This document shows, in pieces, positions 1 to 10,279 of a stretch of DNA of 36,710 nt. The first letter of the stretch is position 1, and each line of letters opens with the position of its first letter. The notes beneath the pieces are model-generated. The model saw nothing but the letters and a program-made list of their open reading frames with translations. It did not search any database and was not told where the DNA came from. A program made the translations under genes and the position numbers. The stretch is from Myrmaecium sp. VS I D KN 1. Lineage: Eukaryota > Ascomycota > Dothideomycetes > Valsariales > Valsariaceae. The stretch spans positions 1 to 36,710 of the forward strand of contig JADQAV010000052.1 of NCBI GenBank assembly GCA_019775845.1, in the 5' to 3' direction.

Positions 1-30
1 CCCTAACCCTAACCCTAACCCTAACCCTAA
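1..30 (+). repeat. Terminal telomere repeat, (CCCTAA)5
   Basis: Five perfect CCCTAA units open the window. This is the C-rich strand of the TTAGGG telomere used by most filamentous ascomycetes, in the orientation expected at the left end of a chromosome. The tract is short, so the assembly probably holds only the inner edge of the telomere. Confidence 0.97.
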
Positions 31-480
31 CGTACTAAAGAGAGATAATCCTAATATTATAGTCTAAACCGCGGCTAGGAATAGCCTAATGAATTAACTA
101 TAAAATAAGAAGAATTATCTAAGGAAGGGAAGTTAAGAGTATAAGGAGGCTCGCTAGTTTATATAATATTCCTAGGAAGTTACGTATATAAGATTACGTA
201 CGTAAACACGTAATAGTTATATATTAGCTTATAAAGCCTTACCTCTAGTAAGGTAAGTCTTTAGCCTCCCTAGCCTTAGGCTCCTAATAAACTAGCTTAT
301 TATAGATTCTAACCGTTAAATTAGCTAGATCTACTATAAATTAGCTAAACGTACGTTAAATCGGCTAGACGTATATTAAACTAGCTAGATATTAAATATA
401 ATAGTTAAATCGGCTGGACGTATATTAAACCGGCTAGATTTAAATTAAAATAAACTAGTTACTAGCTAATTCACGTTAAC
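31..480. repeat. AT-rich subtelomeric sequence with RIP-like mutation
   Basis: About 450 bases dominated by TA, TTAA, CTAG and TATA. Reading through it I find only about two CA and two TG dinucleotides, while TA is extremely common and CG (for example CGTACG) is kept. Loss of CA/TG with gain of TA is the classical result of repeat-induced point mutation, which turns CpA into TpA on repeated DNA. No open frame or recognisable ancestral element remains. Normal composition returns by about 540. Confidence 0.85.
315..439. repeat. Three imperfect copies of a ~36-nt unit
   Basis: Units starting GTTAAAT at 315, 355 and 404 share the plan GTTAAAT-YGGCTRGACG-TATATTAAAC-YRGCTAGAT. Copies two and three are nearly identical over 36 bases; copy one is more diverged. 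Spacing is 40 and 49 bases. They lie inside the RIP-mutated tract and may be a subtelomeric satellite. Confidence 0.6.
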
Positions 481-540
481 GAGCTCGTAAAATGCTCTTT
501 TTAATTTTAATTTTTTATTTTTTTAGTATGAAATCGCACG

Positions 541-1070
541 GATTCAGCAGGATATATACTTAGGGTTCTGGCCCGGGAAGGGTTCTAGCCTGCGAGCTTC
601 CAGCCTACCGGGCCCCTTACTTCTATAATACATCCTCCCCTCTCCCTTTTCCACTTCTCTTCGCATTCTTTTTTGTCCTTACTACTATTCGAGGTCCAGT
701 AGATGCGCGCTATGCCGCAGGTGGTAGGTTGCAGATGATGCAATCCGGGTGGGGCTCTCCATAATCCCTTCGGGCGGAAGCGATGGACGCTACGGATTCG
801 CCCATCTCCTCTTCCTCACCAGGCGGTTCCTCTGACTTAGCGGGAAGGACTTCTTCCTGCAGAAGTGATCCTTGTCCGCTGCAACTCCTTAGCAGAGTTT
901 GCGTGACAGGTACGATGTCGTGCGCGCTGGACGAAGATTCGCAAGATGCGGCGACTGTGATTACTCCAGCTCGCTGCATGAGTATATAATGATGCTTGCG
1001 TGAGTCCACCTCTCGAATAGCTGGGACGGGTTTTGCGGCGATCACCTGGGAACATTTTATTAAGTCTGCC
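541..1070. other. Gene-free interval upstream of the UNC93-like gene
   Basis: Composition is ordinary here, unlike the tract before it. Short open frames occur on both strands (for example 710-1081 on minus), but none resembles a known family. The interval probably holds the promoter and 5' untranslated leader of the UNC93-like gene; I see no certain TATA box. Confidence 0.5.
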
Positions 1071-2788
1071 ATGGCTGTCACTTTACCAAAGGGGTCTGCA
1101 GATGCGGCCTTAACTGAACATCCATCATCGCCATCTTCTTCAACATCAGAAGAGACACGAAGTGACTACCCCTCTTTGCAACCTCTGCTCGGTTCTCTGG
1201 TACTGACTGATACGCTCTGCCAGAAGTGAAATGGTACCGCTCGACCCTATACAACATCACCATCCTGGGCCTCTGCAATTTCGCCGCGCCGGGTTTATGG
1301 GGGGCCATGAACTCGTTGGGCGCCGGCGGAGCTGAGAAACCATACCTTGTCAACACTTCGAATGCGGCTACCTTCTGTTTGATGGTGGTTTCCTGCTGGC
1401 TGTCCGGTGTCCTGGTACATTACACTGGGATCAAAGGCGCCTTGATCTTTGGAACGTGAGTCCTGCTTTCCTGCAGCCTCTTCTCGCAGCAGCATCCATT
1501 CCCAACCCGCCTCCACTGCTAACAAAGGTTTCATTTCAGTCTTGGATACGCTCCTTACGCTGCGGGTCTCTACACCAATAATCGCTTCGGCAACGAGTGG
1601 TTCGTCATCCTCGGAGCCGTCCTCTGCGGGATCTCAGCGGGCGTCTTCTGGATGGCGGAAGCTGCCATCGCCATCGCATATCCCGAACCGTGGAATCGTG
1701 GCAAGGCACTTGGATACTGGCTGTCATACCGGTTGGGCGGGCAAATCCTCGGCGGCGCGATCAACCTGGGACTGAATGCGGACAACAGCAAGGCCGGTAA
1801 AGTGACGTATACGGTGTTTATTGTGTTCATCGCGTTGCAGTGCACCGGCCCCTTCTTTGGCCTTTGCTTGAACAAGCCGGAGCAAGTGGAGCGGAAGGAT
1901 GGGAAGAAGGTCGACCTGTCGGTCTTGGAGAACCCATGGTCCGATATCAAAAAGATGACCAGGCTGTTCTTCACAGAAAGGTTTCTACTAATTGTGCTTT
2001 ACATCGGTGCGACCGTCTTTTCGGAAGCGGTGTATTTCACCTACCTTGACTGTAAGTCCATGATGTGCTTCTTTTCGGCCTGACCCCAGGTCCGTGACCC
2101 TGGCATGCTGACAGTCTTCAGTATGGTTCACTGTCCGCGCTCGCGCATTAGGTTCCTTCCTCTCAGGCATTGTCGCCATTACATCTGGCAACATCCTCGG
2201 CGTAAGTAAACCCCTATACCCCAGACGCTTGGACGTGGCTGACTCTCCGTTCAGTTCTGGCTTGACCGTCCCGCCGTAGCGCTCAAGGCAAAGTCCCGGT
2301 ATGCATTCGCAACCATTCTCACCCTGCAGGGCGGCTGGTGGATATGGGCCACCATCCAAGCCACTCGCTTCCACCACACACAACCAACATATGACTGGGA
2401 CGAAGCCGGATTTGGCGCCGCCTTCGGCGTCTACATCTTCCTAGCTGCTGGCTTCCAACTGAACTACATGTTCCTCTACTTCATCATCCACAACATCTCG
2501 AGAAAGAATGAAGAGGTCATCCACTATGCGGCGCTGCTGCGAGGGACGGAGTCCGCGTGGCAGGCGGTCAGTTATGGTCTGACGTCAATCACCATCATGG
2601 GCGAGGTCGGCGCAATCTACATCAACTTTGGATTGTGGGCAGCATGCATCTTACCGGCTTGGCTGGTTGTACGGCGTTTCGGAAGCGACTTGAAACCGGC
2701 GGGCGACGATACATCTGAAGAGGCTGATGTTGCTGGGACGCAGAATGTCGGCTTTGAAGTTGAGAACAAGGAGGACATCAGCTCGTGA
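1071..2788 (+). CDS. UNC93-like major facilitator membrane protein
   Basis: Five exons (1071-1161, 1224-1455, 1540-2051, 2122-2201, 2255-2788) give 482 residues. The sequence matches the fungal UNC93/DUF895 branch of the MFS: YNITILGLCNFAAPGLWGAM opens helix 1, and GISAGVFWMAEAAIA, GGQILGGAINLG and LWFTVRARALGSFLSG follow in the usual order, with roughly ten to twelve hydrophobic helices and a short acidic cytoplasmic tail. Fungal members are polytopic membrane proteins of mostly unknown substrate. Introns 2-4 have good GTGAGT/GTAAGT donors and CAG acceptors. The first intron (1162-1223) uses a weak GTGACT donor, so the first 30 or so residues are less certain. It is the most telomere-proximal gene and looks intact. 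Confidence 0.9.
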
Positions 2789-4166
2789 GGAAGGAACCTG
2801 CGATGCGACACGTCACAGAGTTGGGTCAATATAGATAGATGCAAAATTAGTCCGTCCTCCCCCTGGGAATACGGTGACCGGTGACCGTGCTCCTGTACAT
2901 GCCCATTGCACGGTGTGCTCCCCTTCGTCGGCCCATCGCGAAAGCTCTCATGTGTGCTAGCCATCGTGATGGTAGTGCCCGAGCCGCAGACGTACTGGTG
3001 CCCCTCAGTCACAACGATGGCAGCGGCAATGAGGACCATGATGCCTCGTATAGGCATGACCCGCTGACACCAACGGGTTGCTGGTCTAGCGATGAGCACG
3101 CTTGTCGCAACGACTGCTCGGCGCTGCTTTGTACTTCAGAGCGGGTTCCATGTATTGGAGTGCATAGCTACATCACACTCAAATCGTACCTGCGAACCGA
3201 GATGGAGGGCAAGATATACGCAGGACGGAGGCAAACGGTAAGGTTCTAGGCGTAAAAAAAACAGGCGAGGGTTAATGAACACCACGTCCAAAGCATTACG
3301 TAGCGGGAAAATTATTCGTTTCTCGTTGTGTTACCCCCTTAGTCTCTAACCCGCTCAATCCGCCGGGTGTCCGCAAGTGTCGCAGTCTCGCTCGCTCGTG
3401 CAGGACATCTCGAGTCATACACAGGGTGCTGACAGTATGAGGGCAGCGCAGATTAGCATATAGGGCTAGGGTTAGGGTTAGGAACTTACCTCGTCAGATC
3501 TTGGATAGGACTGTTGGTATTCAATAGCTTTCTAAAAGGCTGAAGTCCCGTTTTACTAGGACGCTTATAGGTTCATGCCGTGAGCAGGGTGGCTTAAATA
3601 TACTTAATGTAGTTGCTAGGCTCGAGGTAACATATTACTGTCGAGGACGTAAAGCGATGGAGACAGATGTTAATTCGCAAACTACTTCCCGCTCTTAAAT
3701 ACAAGGAAAACTCCTTCGCTGTAAGAGATTCAGAAGTTCCTTTCATATCCCTCACGTCTGCTCTGAACGCCTGATCTTCAGCGTTTTTCCCTAGCCCAAT
3801 CATGATCTTCACACCTGTGAAGCCAGGGCAATATTTCCTCCCGCTTGTCTTATTCAGCAGACGGCATACTGGAGAAGTTTTGCCTAGCCGAGTAACTTAC
3901 CAGGTTTGGGAGACCGTCTCGCGCGTTGTTCGGATTCCTAAAGCACGAGACTTTCAAGGCGATGCTGGAAGTTGTACGCACAGCCGCGTTCGATCAGGCG
4001 TAGCAGAAGTCAGTCGGCCTATAGTATATCAGCATTAAGCGCCGAGATAGACCTGATGAGTAAGCTACCTCTGCGTGGCATTTGTCACAAACCCCGCCCT
4101 CATTGTTGAGGCTGACGAGCAGGCTGTACACCCGATATCCTCTTGCTTCAGTCTCGCCTGCACAAC
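2789..4166. other. Gene-free interval with an interstitial telomere tract
   Basis: About 1.4 kb between the UNC93-like gene and the first GTPase. It holds the TTAGGG tract at 3461. A minus-strand frame from about 3060 starts with a signal-peptide-like stretch (MPIRGIMVLIAAAIVV) but runs into the UNC93 coding end, so I do not call it. Nothing else was recognised. Confidence 0.5.
3461..3482. repeat. Interstitial telomere repeat, TTAGGG orientation
   Basis: TAGGGC-TAGGGT-TAGGGT-TAGG: about three and a half units of the telomere hexamer, one of them with C for T. It runs in the opposite orientation to the terminal repeat at position 1. It may be a scar of subtelomeric rearrangement, or a telobox bound by TTAGGG-binding proteins. 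Confidence 0.75.
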
Positions 4167-5733
4167 ATGAGCTCAAGCCGTTCCCTCTTAAAGGGTAACG
4201 TCGGCCTCAGCATGGATGAAACCCGTCTCGTCGAAGAGGAGATTGACAACTTTCTGGCGTTCACTGGAGCTCAGCCATTGGAGTAAGAGAAGCCAGGCAT
4301 TTTGGATTCTTCTGTAGTGTACCTAGCTGCTGAACAGAGATCAGGCCCAATGCAGTTATTATCGCAGTGATGGGAACCACCGGTTCTGGCAAAAGCACCT
4401 TCATTGCGCATTGTACGGGCAAAAGGCCCAGGATCAATCATGGACTATTGTCCTGTAAGCTGGACAATTGACGTTTCCCTCTGATGGGGCCTTTCTGATG
4501 CTGTTCGGTGGAGGTACACACAGCATCGGCATATACAAAACTTCCATCGGCCGCTCAACCGTCTACCTCATCGACACACCCGGCTTCGACGATACATTCA
4601 TATCCAGCTCCGCCATCCTCCAACATATCTCCTACTACCTCTCCATCGCGCACTTCTACGGTCGGTCCATCGGCGGGTTAATGTACCTGCATCGCATCTC
4701 CGACAACCGCATGACCGGCACAGCCAAGCGCCACATCAACATGTTCAAAGCGTTGTGCGGGGAGGAAAACTTCCACAACGTAGCCATTGTCACGACGTTT
4801 TGGGACCAGGACGAGAAGGCGGTGAATGTTGCACGCGAGGCACAGCTCGCAAAGCGAGCGGACTACTTTGGTGAGTTACTGGACGGGGGCGCCCAGCTCG
4901 TCAGACATGCGTGGCGTGATGACAGTCATGCTAGTGCGCGCGACTCTGCCGTGGCGATCGTAGGCGGGTTGGTGAAGAAAGCCAAAGAGACGTCATGTTT
5001 CCTACAGATTCAGCGAGAGCTATTGGACGAGTCGAGGACGTTGATCAACACGAGCGCGGGGAAAGTGCTGTATGGGGATCTGAACGCTGCACGACAGCGA
5101 TTCGCGCAGGATCTGGCTGAGGCCGAAGCGGAGTTGCGGCGTACGTGCTTAGCCGGGGGAGACGAGAGCAGTCTTGGTCAGGTGCAACGGCAGATACGGC
5201 GGGAGATGAAAATGATTTCGCAGGCATCGAAGAGTCTGACTAAGACGCTGACGACGATTGACGAGGAAGAGACCTCGCATGCTCTGGATACGTTAAGCAA
5301 GGTTGAGGCGAAGTGGCAAGCTGAACTAGATCGGGAAGAGGCGAAGCTTAAGGAGCTGGAGGCCTTGCTTGAGCAAAGTTCGAGGAGAACTGATAGGCAG
5401 CCTCGTCCTCAGAAAACTCGGGATACGGCGAAGAAAGCGGAACTCGAAGAAGCCGTTGTCCAGTTACGCGCCGAAGTCTTCGAGCTCCGGCAGCAAGTTA
5501 GAACCCGTACGTCGAAGACGAAGAAGATCAAAGAGTTCGTGACGGAGTATCATCTTGCTGAAGCCGGCAAGAGTATCCTCACAGCGGGTGAGTGGCCAAC
5601 CCCGCTCGATGCGCGTTTGTTCAGAGAAACTAAATACAAGAAGCGGCGACATCTGCGGTCTCTGCGGGCATCGGCATGCTGTGCATTGTTTCATAACCGC
5701 ACGGTGGAAGACAGCACGATGTCGATGGAATGA
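4167..5733 (+). CDS. AIG1/GIMAP-like fungal GTPase with C-terminal coiled coil
   Basis: Three exons (4167-4282, 4345-4454, 4514-5733) give 481 residues. Order: a short N-terminal tail; P-loop GTTGSGKS at residues 49-56; switch II DTPGFDDT from 96; the family motif YLHRISDNRM; and TTFWD at 169-173 where a classical GTPase has the NKxD base-recognition motif. From about 200 the protein is a long charged coiled coil. Proteins of this group are numerous in fungi, and their biology is largely unknown; plant and animal AIG1/GIMAP relatives act in immunity. The frame is intact, and both introns join so that the chain aligns with its paralogue (SCTHSIGIY against ACTQAVEVY). It converges on that paralogue with only 17 bases between stop codons. 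It lacks the paralogue's C-terminal repeat domain, and its last 40 or so residues are basic and unrecognised. Confidence 0.85.
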
Positions 5734-5750
5734 AAATGCCCTCCGCCCCA

Positions 5751-7761
5751 CTACTTAATTCCAAAGTTCGCCGTTCCCCACTTATGCAGCTTCTCCTTCA
5801 GTTCAGTGTGGTGGTTGAAATGGAATTTGTTGCCCTTTGTCAGAATGATATATCGATCCGGGCCACTGCAGTCGATGTCGAGAGCCTAGAGTAGAAACGC
5901 TGATCAGCTGGAAGCGCTCAGTGGTAAACATAGTCGAACTGAAATCGCGACATACTCTGAGCGGATCGTCCCCACGGCTTTCCAGCCACTGACCTAGACT
6001 GCGATAATTGCCCTTCAGGTTCCAAATGCACCTCCCCTCAGTGGTGGACAGCACGTAGGTACCCTCGACCCCAAGAGCAAGGATCGCGACATCTTGTTTG
6101 GCCTCTCGCAGTTGCTTCACCTCGGTCTCGACAGGAGGAGGAAGGCACGAGTCGGTACCATTCTCGAAGCGGGCATAGTAAGTACCGTTGGGGCCAAGCG
6201 ATACGTAGTTCAGGACTCCCTTGGTTCCCGGATTCAGCAGCGTCTCTAGCAGCTTTGGGTAGTGCACGTCGAGTCCCTCCGCTGGAAGAAATGGTTAACG
6301 AGGGTACGTGAGGGATTTTGGGTGTGGGTCTTACATCGCAAGTATGGTCGGTTCGAGCCTAACAGAATTGATGCCACCCAGGAGCCACCGGTTCCGAGTG
6401 CAACGCAGAATGGGCGATCCTGCTTCTTGATGGAGAACTTAGAAGGCATATCTCTGGAAGATCACAAGAGACGCCTAGGTCAGCATGTTGCGCATCAGCA
6501 AGCCGGTCTGGCACACCACTCACGCGAGAACGTGTTCGAAGCCACCAGGTCCAGCCAGGTAATACCGGCGATAATGCAGAGCCACCACAGCGGGCCATTC
6601 TTTGCTGGTCGGTTTGGATTTCAGCATGCCGGCGAGGACATTGTCCTTGGGAAGCGAATTCGTCCGCGTCGGCTTGGCCTTAGGCTTGGGGTGAAGTTCG
6701 GGCTGAAACTTGGAGAAGGCGGCCAGCAACTGCTGGTTCTGCTTTTCCACCGCCTGGAACTGAGCCGTCTTCTCCTCGTGCAGCTTCTCCATGCTGACCT
6801 GCAAGTTGCGATGGTTGGCCTCAAGTCGTTCCAATGCGGCCTCGTACTCGCCCTTGAACTGCGCCATAAATCGGGCGGTCTCCTCGTCTTTCTGCTTGAG
6901 CGCCTCGCTGATCTGCTCTCGGGTATCCGCGAGGTCTCTCTTGAATCGCTCACGTGCCTTTTCAATCTCTTCGATAACTTGCAGACCAGCATCGGTTTGG
7001 TCGAGTGTCTTCCCTTGGATCACCATTTGGCTCTGCAGCTCCAGCGTGACCTTAGAGGGCCGTTTGATGAACGAGCCGATCAGCTTGATCGTGGAGTCGC
7101 GGTCGTTCGCGTGACGCATCACCCGGCTGCCTTTGCTCTTCATCCAGCCCCAGAACTCGTCCCGGTCGACGAGCTCTTTCTCCCGCCTCTCGCCCTCCGA
7201 AGCGTCCACTTTATCCCAGAAGGTCGTGGCGAGCACGACGTTCTTGAGCGCTTCAGGGCCGCAAAGCTTCTTGAACATGAGCAGGTTCTTCCTCGCCGAC
7301 CCTTGCATGCGAATGTCACTGATCCGGTGGAGATAGATGATCCCATTCAGCTGAATATTATGCGTGAAGGAGATCGTCAGCCAGCTGGCAACCTCCTTGA
7401 GCACATCGGTGTCGCTTCGGTACGTGTCATCGAACCCAGGGGTGTCTATGAGATACACGGTCGTCGAGCGGTTGTAATCGAACGGATAGACCTCGACGGC
7501 TTGGGTGCAGGCTTCGAGACGATGGCCGATCTTGACGGGCTTGTCCACGCAGTGCGAGATGAAGGTGCTCTTGCCGGCGCCGGTGACGCCCATCAGGGCG
7601 ATGTAGACGTCGGTTGGTCTGGGACAGCGGCCATGAGGTCATTGCGCATGCGTCTGAATGTTTCCATGGGCATACCGAGCCGACCGTCCATCCCGAAAGC
7701 TGTCATGCTCATCTGAGCCTCGCCCACCGGCTCGCATGTGATCCTTGTTGCCGGGAGGCAT
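5751..7761 (-). CDS. AIG1/GIMAP-like GTPase fused to an LGxxGxY repeat domain
   Basis: Five exons on minus (7676-7761, 6524-7618, 6335-6453, 5956-6281, 5751-5885) give 586 residues. P-loop GVTGAGKS lies at 39-46, DTPGFDDT starts at 87, YLHRISDIRM follows, and TTFWD sits near 160-164. A coiled coil runs from about 225 to 335. The last 210 or so residues form three or four related units, each with a strand like CVALGTGGSWV, YVSLGPNGTYY or LALGVEGTYVLS, then an aromatic-rich strand (CIWNLKGNY); I infer a beta-rich, perhaps propeller-like fold. The three downstream exons could be taken for a separate small gene, but GTGAGT, GTAAGA and GTATGT donors with CAG/TAG acceptors keep one frame throughout. 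Intron 1 (7619-7675, GTATGC donor) places the start at 7761 and puts RPTDVYIALMG before the P-loop, matching the paralogue. Confidence 0.83.
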
Positions 7762-8455
7762 ACTCAACCGATTGCAGGCACTGCAGAAGCGAAGGCTATG
7801 TAGAGTCTCTAAATACCTTGTAGCAAACGGTATGTATGTGTGTGTGTGAGTCTTGCAGTTCTTCGCAATTGTCAGCATTGTCAGCACGATGGTGGGGTAG
7901 GTATGCGGCTCAGGCCAAGCCTACAGGGGGGCACGGGGGGATGGGGGCCAATATCACGAAGGCGATTGGTGCCACGTACCCAATGCGATATACCGAACCA
8001 TCCCCCTCTGATCACCGAAGACCGTAGCCTCGAGTCGCAGAAAGCAAGGCCAACTGCTGTTGATAAGCATCCCGGATCAAGTATACAGGCATTCTCAAAT
8101 CACCGTGTTGATGTTAGTACTTGAACCAACCTTAGTTGAGATGAAAGGAAGTCTCCGACAAGGCAGAAGAAAGGACATTTTTTCGTCCGAACGGACACAA
8201 AGGGTTTGTTCTATGTATGTACATTCAGCAGATCTGACATCCGTGGAACTTAGGTAATCGTTAGAGAGACAATCCCAGACCCTTTCGAGCTGGTAGCTGG
8301 GCAGAGAAATATCGAGATATGTTGACGTTTATGAGCTTGAGACACAAAGTACATCCGAATACTGGCCCGCCGACAAGAAGGTTCCAAAGTGAGGGAAGGA
8401 AACGGTCCGTCAGGAACATGCAAAGAGTGCTCTGTGTCCATATGCGTCTTGTCAC
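7762..8455. other. Gene-free interval
   Basis: This lies between the start of the second GTPase and the stop of the methyltransferase gene. It should contain the GTPase promoter and the methyltransferase 3' untranslated region. It has a short TATG/TG microsatellite at 7831-7848. No further gene is supported. Confidence 0.5.
7831..7848. repeat. TATG/TG microsatellite
   Basis: TATGTATG followed by a run of TG, 18 bases, about 70 bases upstream of the start codon of the minus-strand GTPase gene, so it probably lies in its promoter or leader. Confidence 0.7.
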
Positions 8456-9536
8456 CTACTCTGGCTTCTGACCCCACACGATGTACCTGCAGAGAATGAT
8501 ATTAGCCTAACCGAAGAGCGAAAAGACGAAGATGAAGATCCATCACTCACCAGATATAGTAAATGTGCTGACTCCGATCCTTAGCAGCCTTGCGGATTTC
8601 CGCATTGAGGACCTCCACCTCCTCCTTCTTCCACTGAAGAATCTGAGTAAACGGAACATTGGTGAAAGCTTCCGCTCCCTCAATCCACTGCACCGCGCCA
8701 AATGCTCCCAGTTCCTTAAGCTTCTTGTCCTTGGGCCAGGTCCCAAGTGGAAGCTTCAAGCGCTTTTCCTGAACGTTAACGAAGCCCGCATCCTCCATCC
8801 ACCCCTTCAGCTTCGGCCCAACGCAAAGGACGCGGTCGACTTTCGCCATAGCAACCTCAAGCAAATCCAACGTCCTCTTAATCGCATGGTCAGGCGCCAT
8901 CGACCCATCATCACAACGGGTATTCGTGTCCGCGTCCTGGAACTCCAGCCACCCGCCGGGGGTGAGATGATCGAAACACTGCCGCACCAGCCGCGGCCAG
9001 TTGCGGATCGAACCAGACATATAGCGACTACGGATAAAGTCGTATCGCTCGCCCACCCAATCCGCCTCGACATCATCGACGACGAACTTCACGTTGGGCG
9101 GGACCCACGAGGGCTGGATGGGCGAGAGGTCGCAGCCGGTGACCTGGGCATGCGGGTACTGGTCCGCGACGTCGATAGCCCAGATCCCCGTTCCCGTGCC
9201 CATGTCCAGGATGCGGGCGTCCGGGCGGATGGGGGCGAAGTGCAGGGCGCCGTCGCACAGGACTAGCATCATCTGGTGGAACATGTCGAGGCGGTCCTGC
9301 TCCTTCTCGTCGTTGGGCCAGGCGTACGAGCCCTCTTTGAAGCGGTGGTAGCGGCGGCCGTTTGTCCATTTGTAGTCTTTGGCTGTTGCGCTGAGTGAGG
9401 TTGAGTAGGCGGAGAGCTCGTCGCCGTAGGCGGATTCGTCGTCCACTGCGTTGTCGTCGACAGCGATCGGTTGTTGGGCGGCAGCGAAAGCTCCAGTGGC
9501 CTGGGTGACGTTGGAGAGCTGCTGGTGGGCGGACAT
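8456..9536 (-). CDS. LaeA-like SAM-dependent methyltransferase
   Basis: Two exons on minus (8551-9536, 8456-8486) give 338 residues. A variable acidic N-terminus is followed by RYHRFKEGSYAWPND, typical of the LaeA/TAM group. The SAM-binding glycine loop DMGTGTGIW is at 111-119, the acidic second strand GCDLSPIQPSWVPPNV follows, and the post-motif GSIRNWPRLVRQ and PGGWLEFQD complete the fold. The chain closes with YIVWGQKPE encoded by a 31-nt last exon after a GTGAGT...CTGCAG intron; this ending is usual for the family. LaeA itself is a nuclear regulator of secondary metabolism, but fungi carry many paralogues, several of them cluster enzymes, so regulator and small-molecule or protein methyltransferase are both possible. 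It is transcribed away from the secreted-protein gene across a 743-base gap. Confidence 0.92.
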
Positions 9537-10279
9537 AATGGTCAGAAGAAGCCGCTGACTGGCAGAGAGAGTGAATATGTGTGGAACGTGAGTAGGTCAA
9601 TGTCGGAGAGAGGGGCTTAGAGCGATAAAAATAGTGTGAAGGAGCAGATCAGACCACCTACGCTCTCCCTTCAACTGTGCCTCATCCCCTCCCGCTGTGC
9701 CTTATTCCCTCAATATGTGTCCTGCATGCGCGTCCGGATGAAGATGGGCTGGTCTGGCGGAGCAGAGGCGGGGGAGGCCTTCGGAAAGTTTTCCGCATCC
9801 ATCTGGGAACCCCACCCGGGTTCCGGCCCAGTGGGTGCGGCGCTGCCTGCCCACGCCGGTTAGATCTCCGCGAGGAAGTGGACGTGTGAGGTCTGATGGG
9901 CAAATGGACTCACAGAGGCCATTAGAATTGTACAACTTTTGCAAGTGCCTGAAGGGCTTTGGATGCGACAGCTACCAACTCCATCCGTGTGAATCGTTAC
10001 CAAATAACCCGCGTAGGTGGTTGAGAGCAAATATGCCAAAAGCAATACATAGTACCGAAGTTGCGCGTGCTGTTCTGGAACAGCTGGTAGTCACAATGAA
10101 GTGCCTTGTAAACACTTGTGCCCGTGCAGTCCCATCGGCCGAAGCCCAAGGACGTGACCATGTCACAACGGAAGCTCAAGTCACAATATTAATCTAAGCT
10201 TCCCGTCGCAACCCTTCTCCTCGGAGGCCTTCTGCTTCCTGCCATCGACCCCAGCCCCGCAAAAACCAAAATACATACG
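9537..10279. other. Divergent intergenic region
   Basis: The gap between the starts of the methyltransferase (minus) and small secreted protein (plus) genes. It must hold both promoters. There are pyrimidine-rich tracts just before each start, common in fungal leaders. I see no supported gene. Confidence 0.5.

Noticed and set aside
2617-3060. Possible secreted protein on minus starting MPIRGIMVLIAAAIVV
   Set aside because: The hydrophobic start is tempting, but the frame runs into the coding 3' end of the UNC93-like gene and the rest has no consistent character.
6340-6365. GGTTCGAGCCT resembling a tRNA B box
   Set aside because: No matching A box or cloverleaf stems, and it lies in a coding exon.
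5803-6449. Separate small gene on minus downstream of the GTPase
   Set aside because: Good splice signals and an unbroken frame join it to the GTPase, and its supposed start ATG lies only 4 bases after a CAG acceptor.
6262-7716. 484-residue plus-strand open frame
   Set aside because: It is the antisense of the GTPase with the repeat domain; its composition mirrors the real gene's codons and it has no domain of its own.
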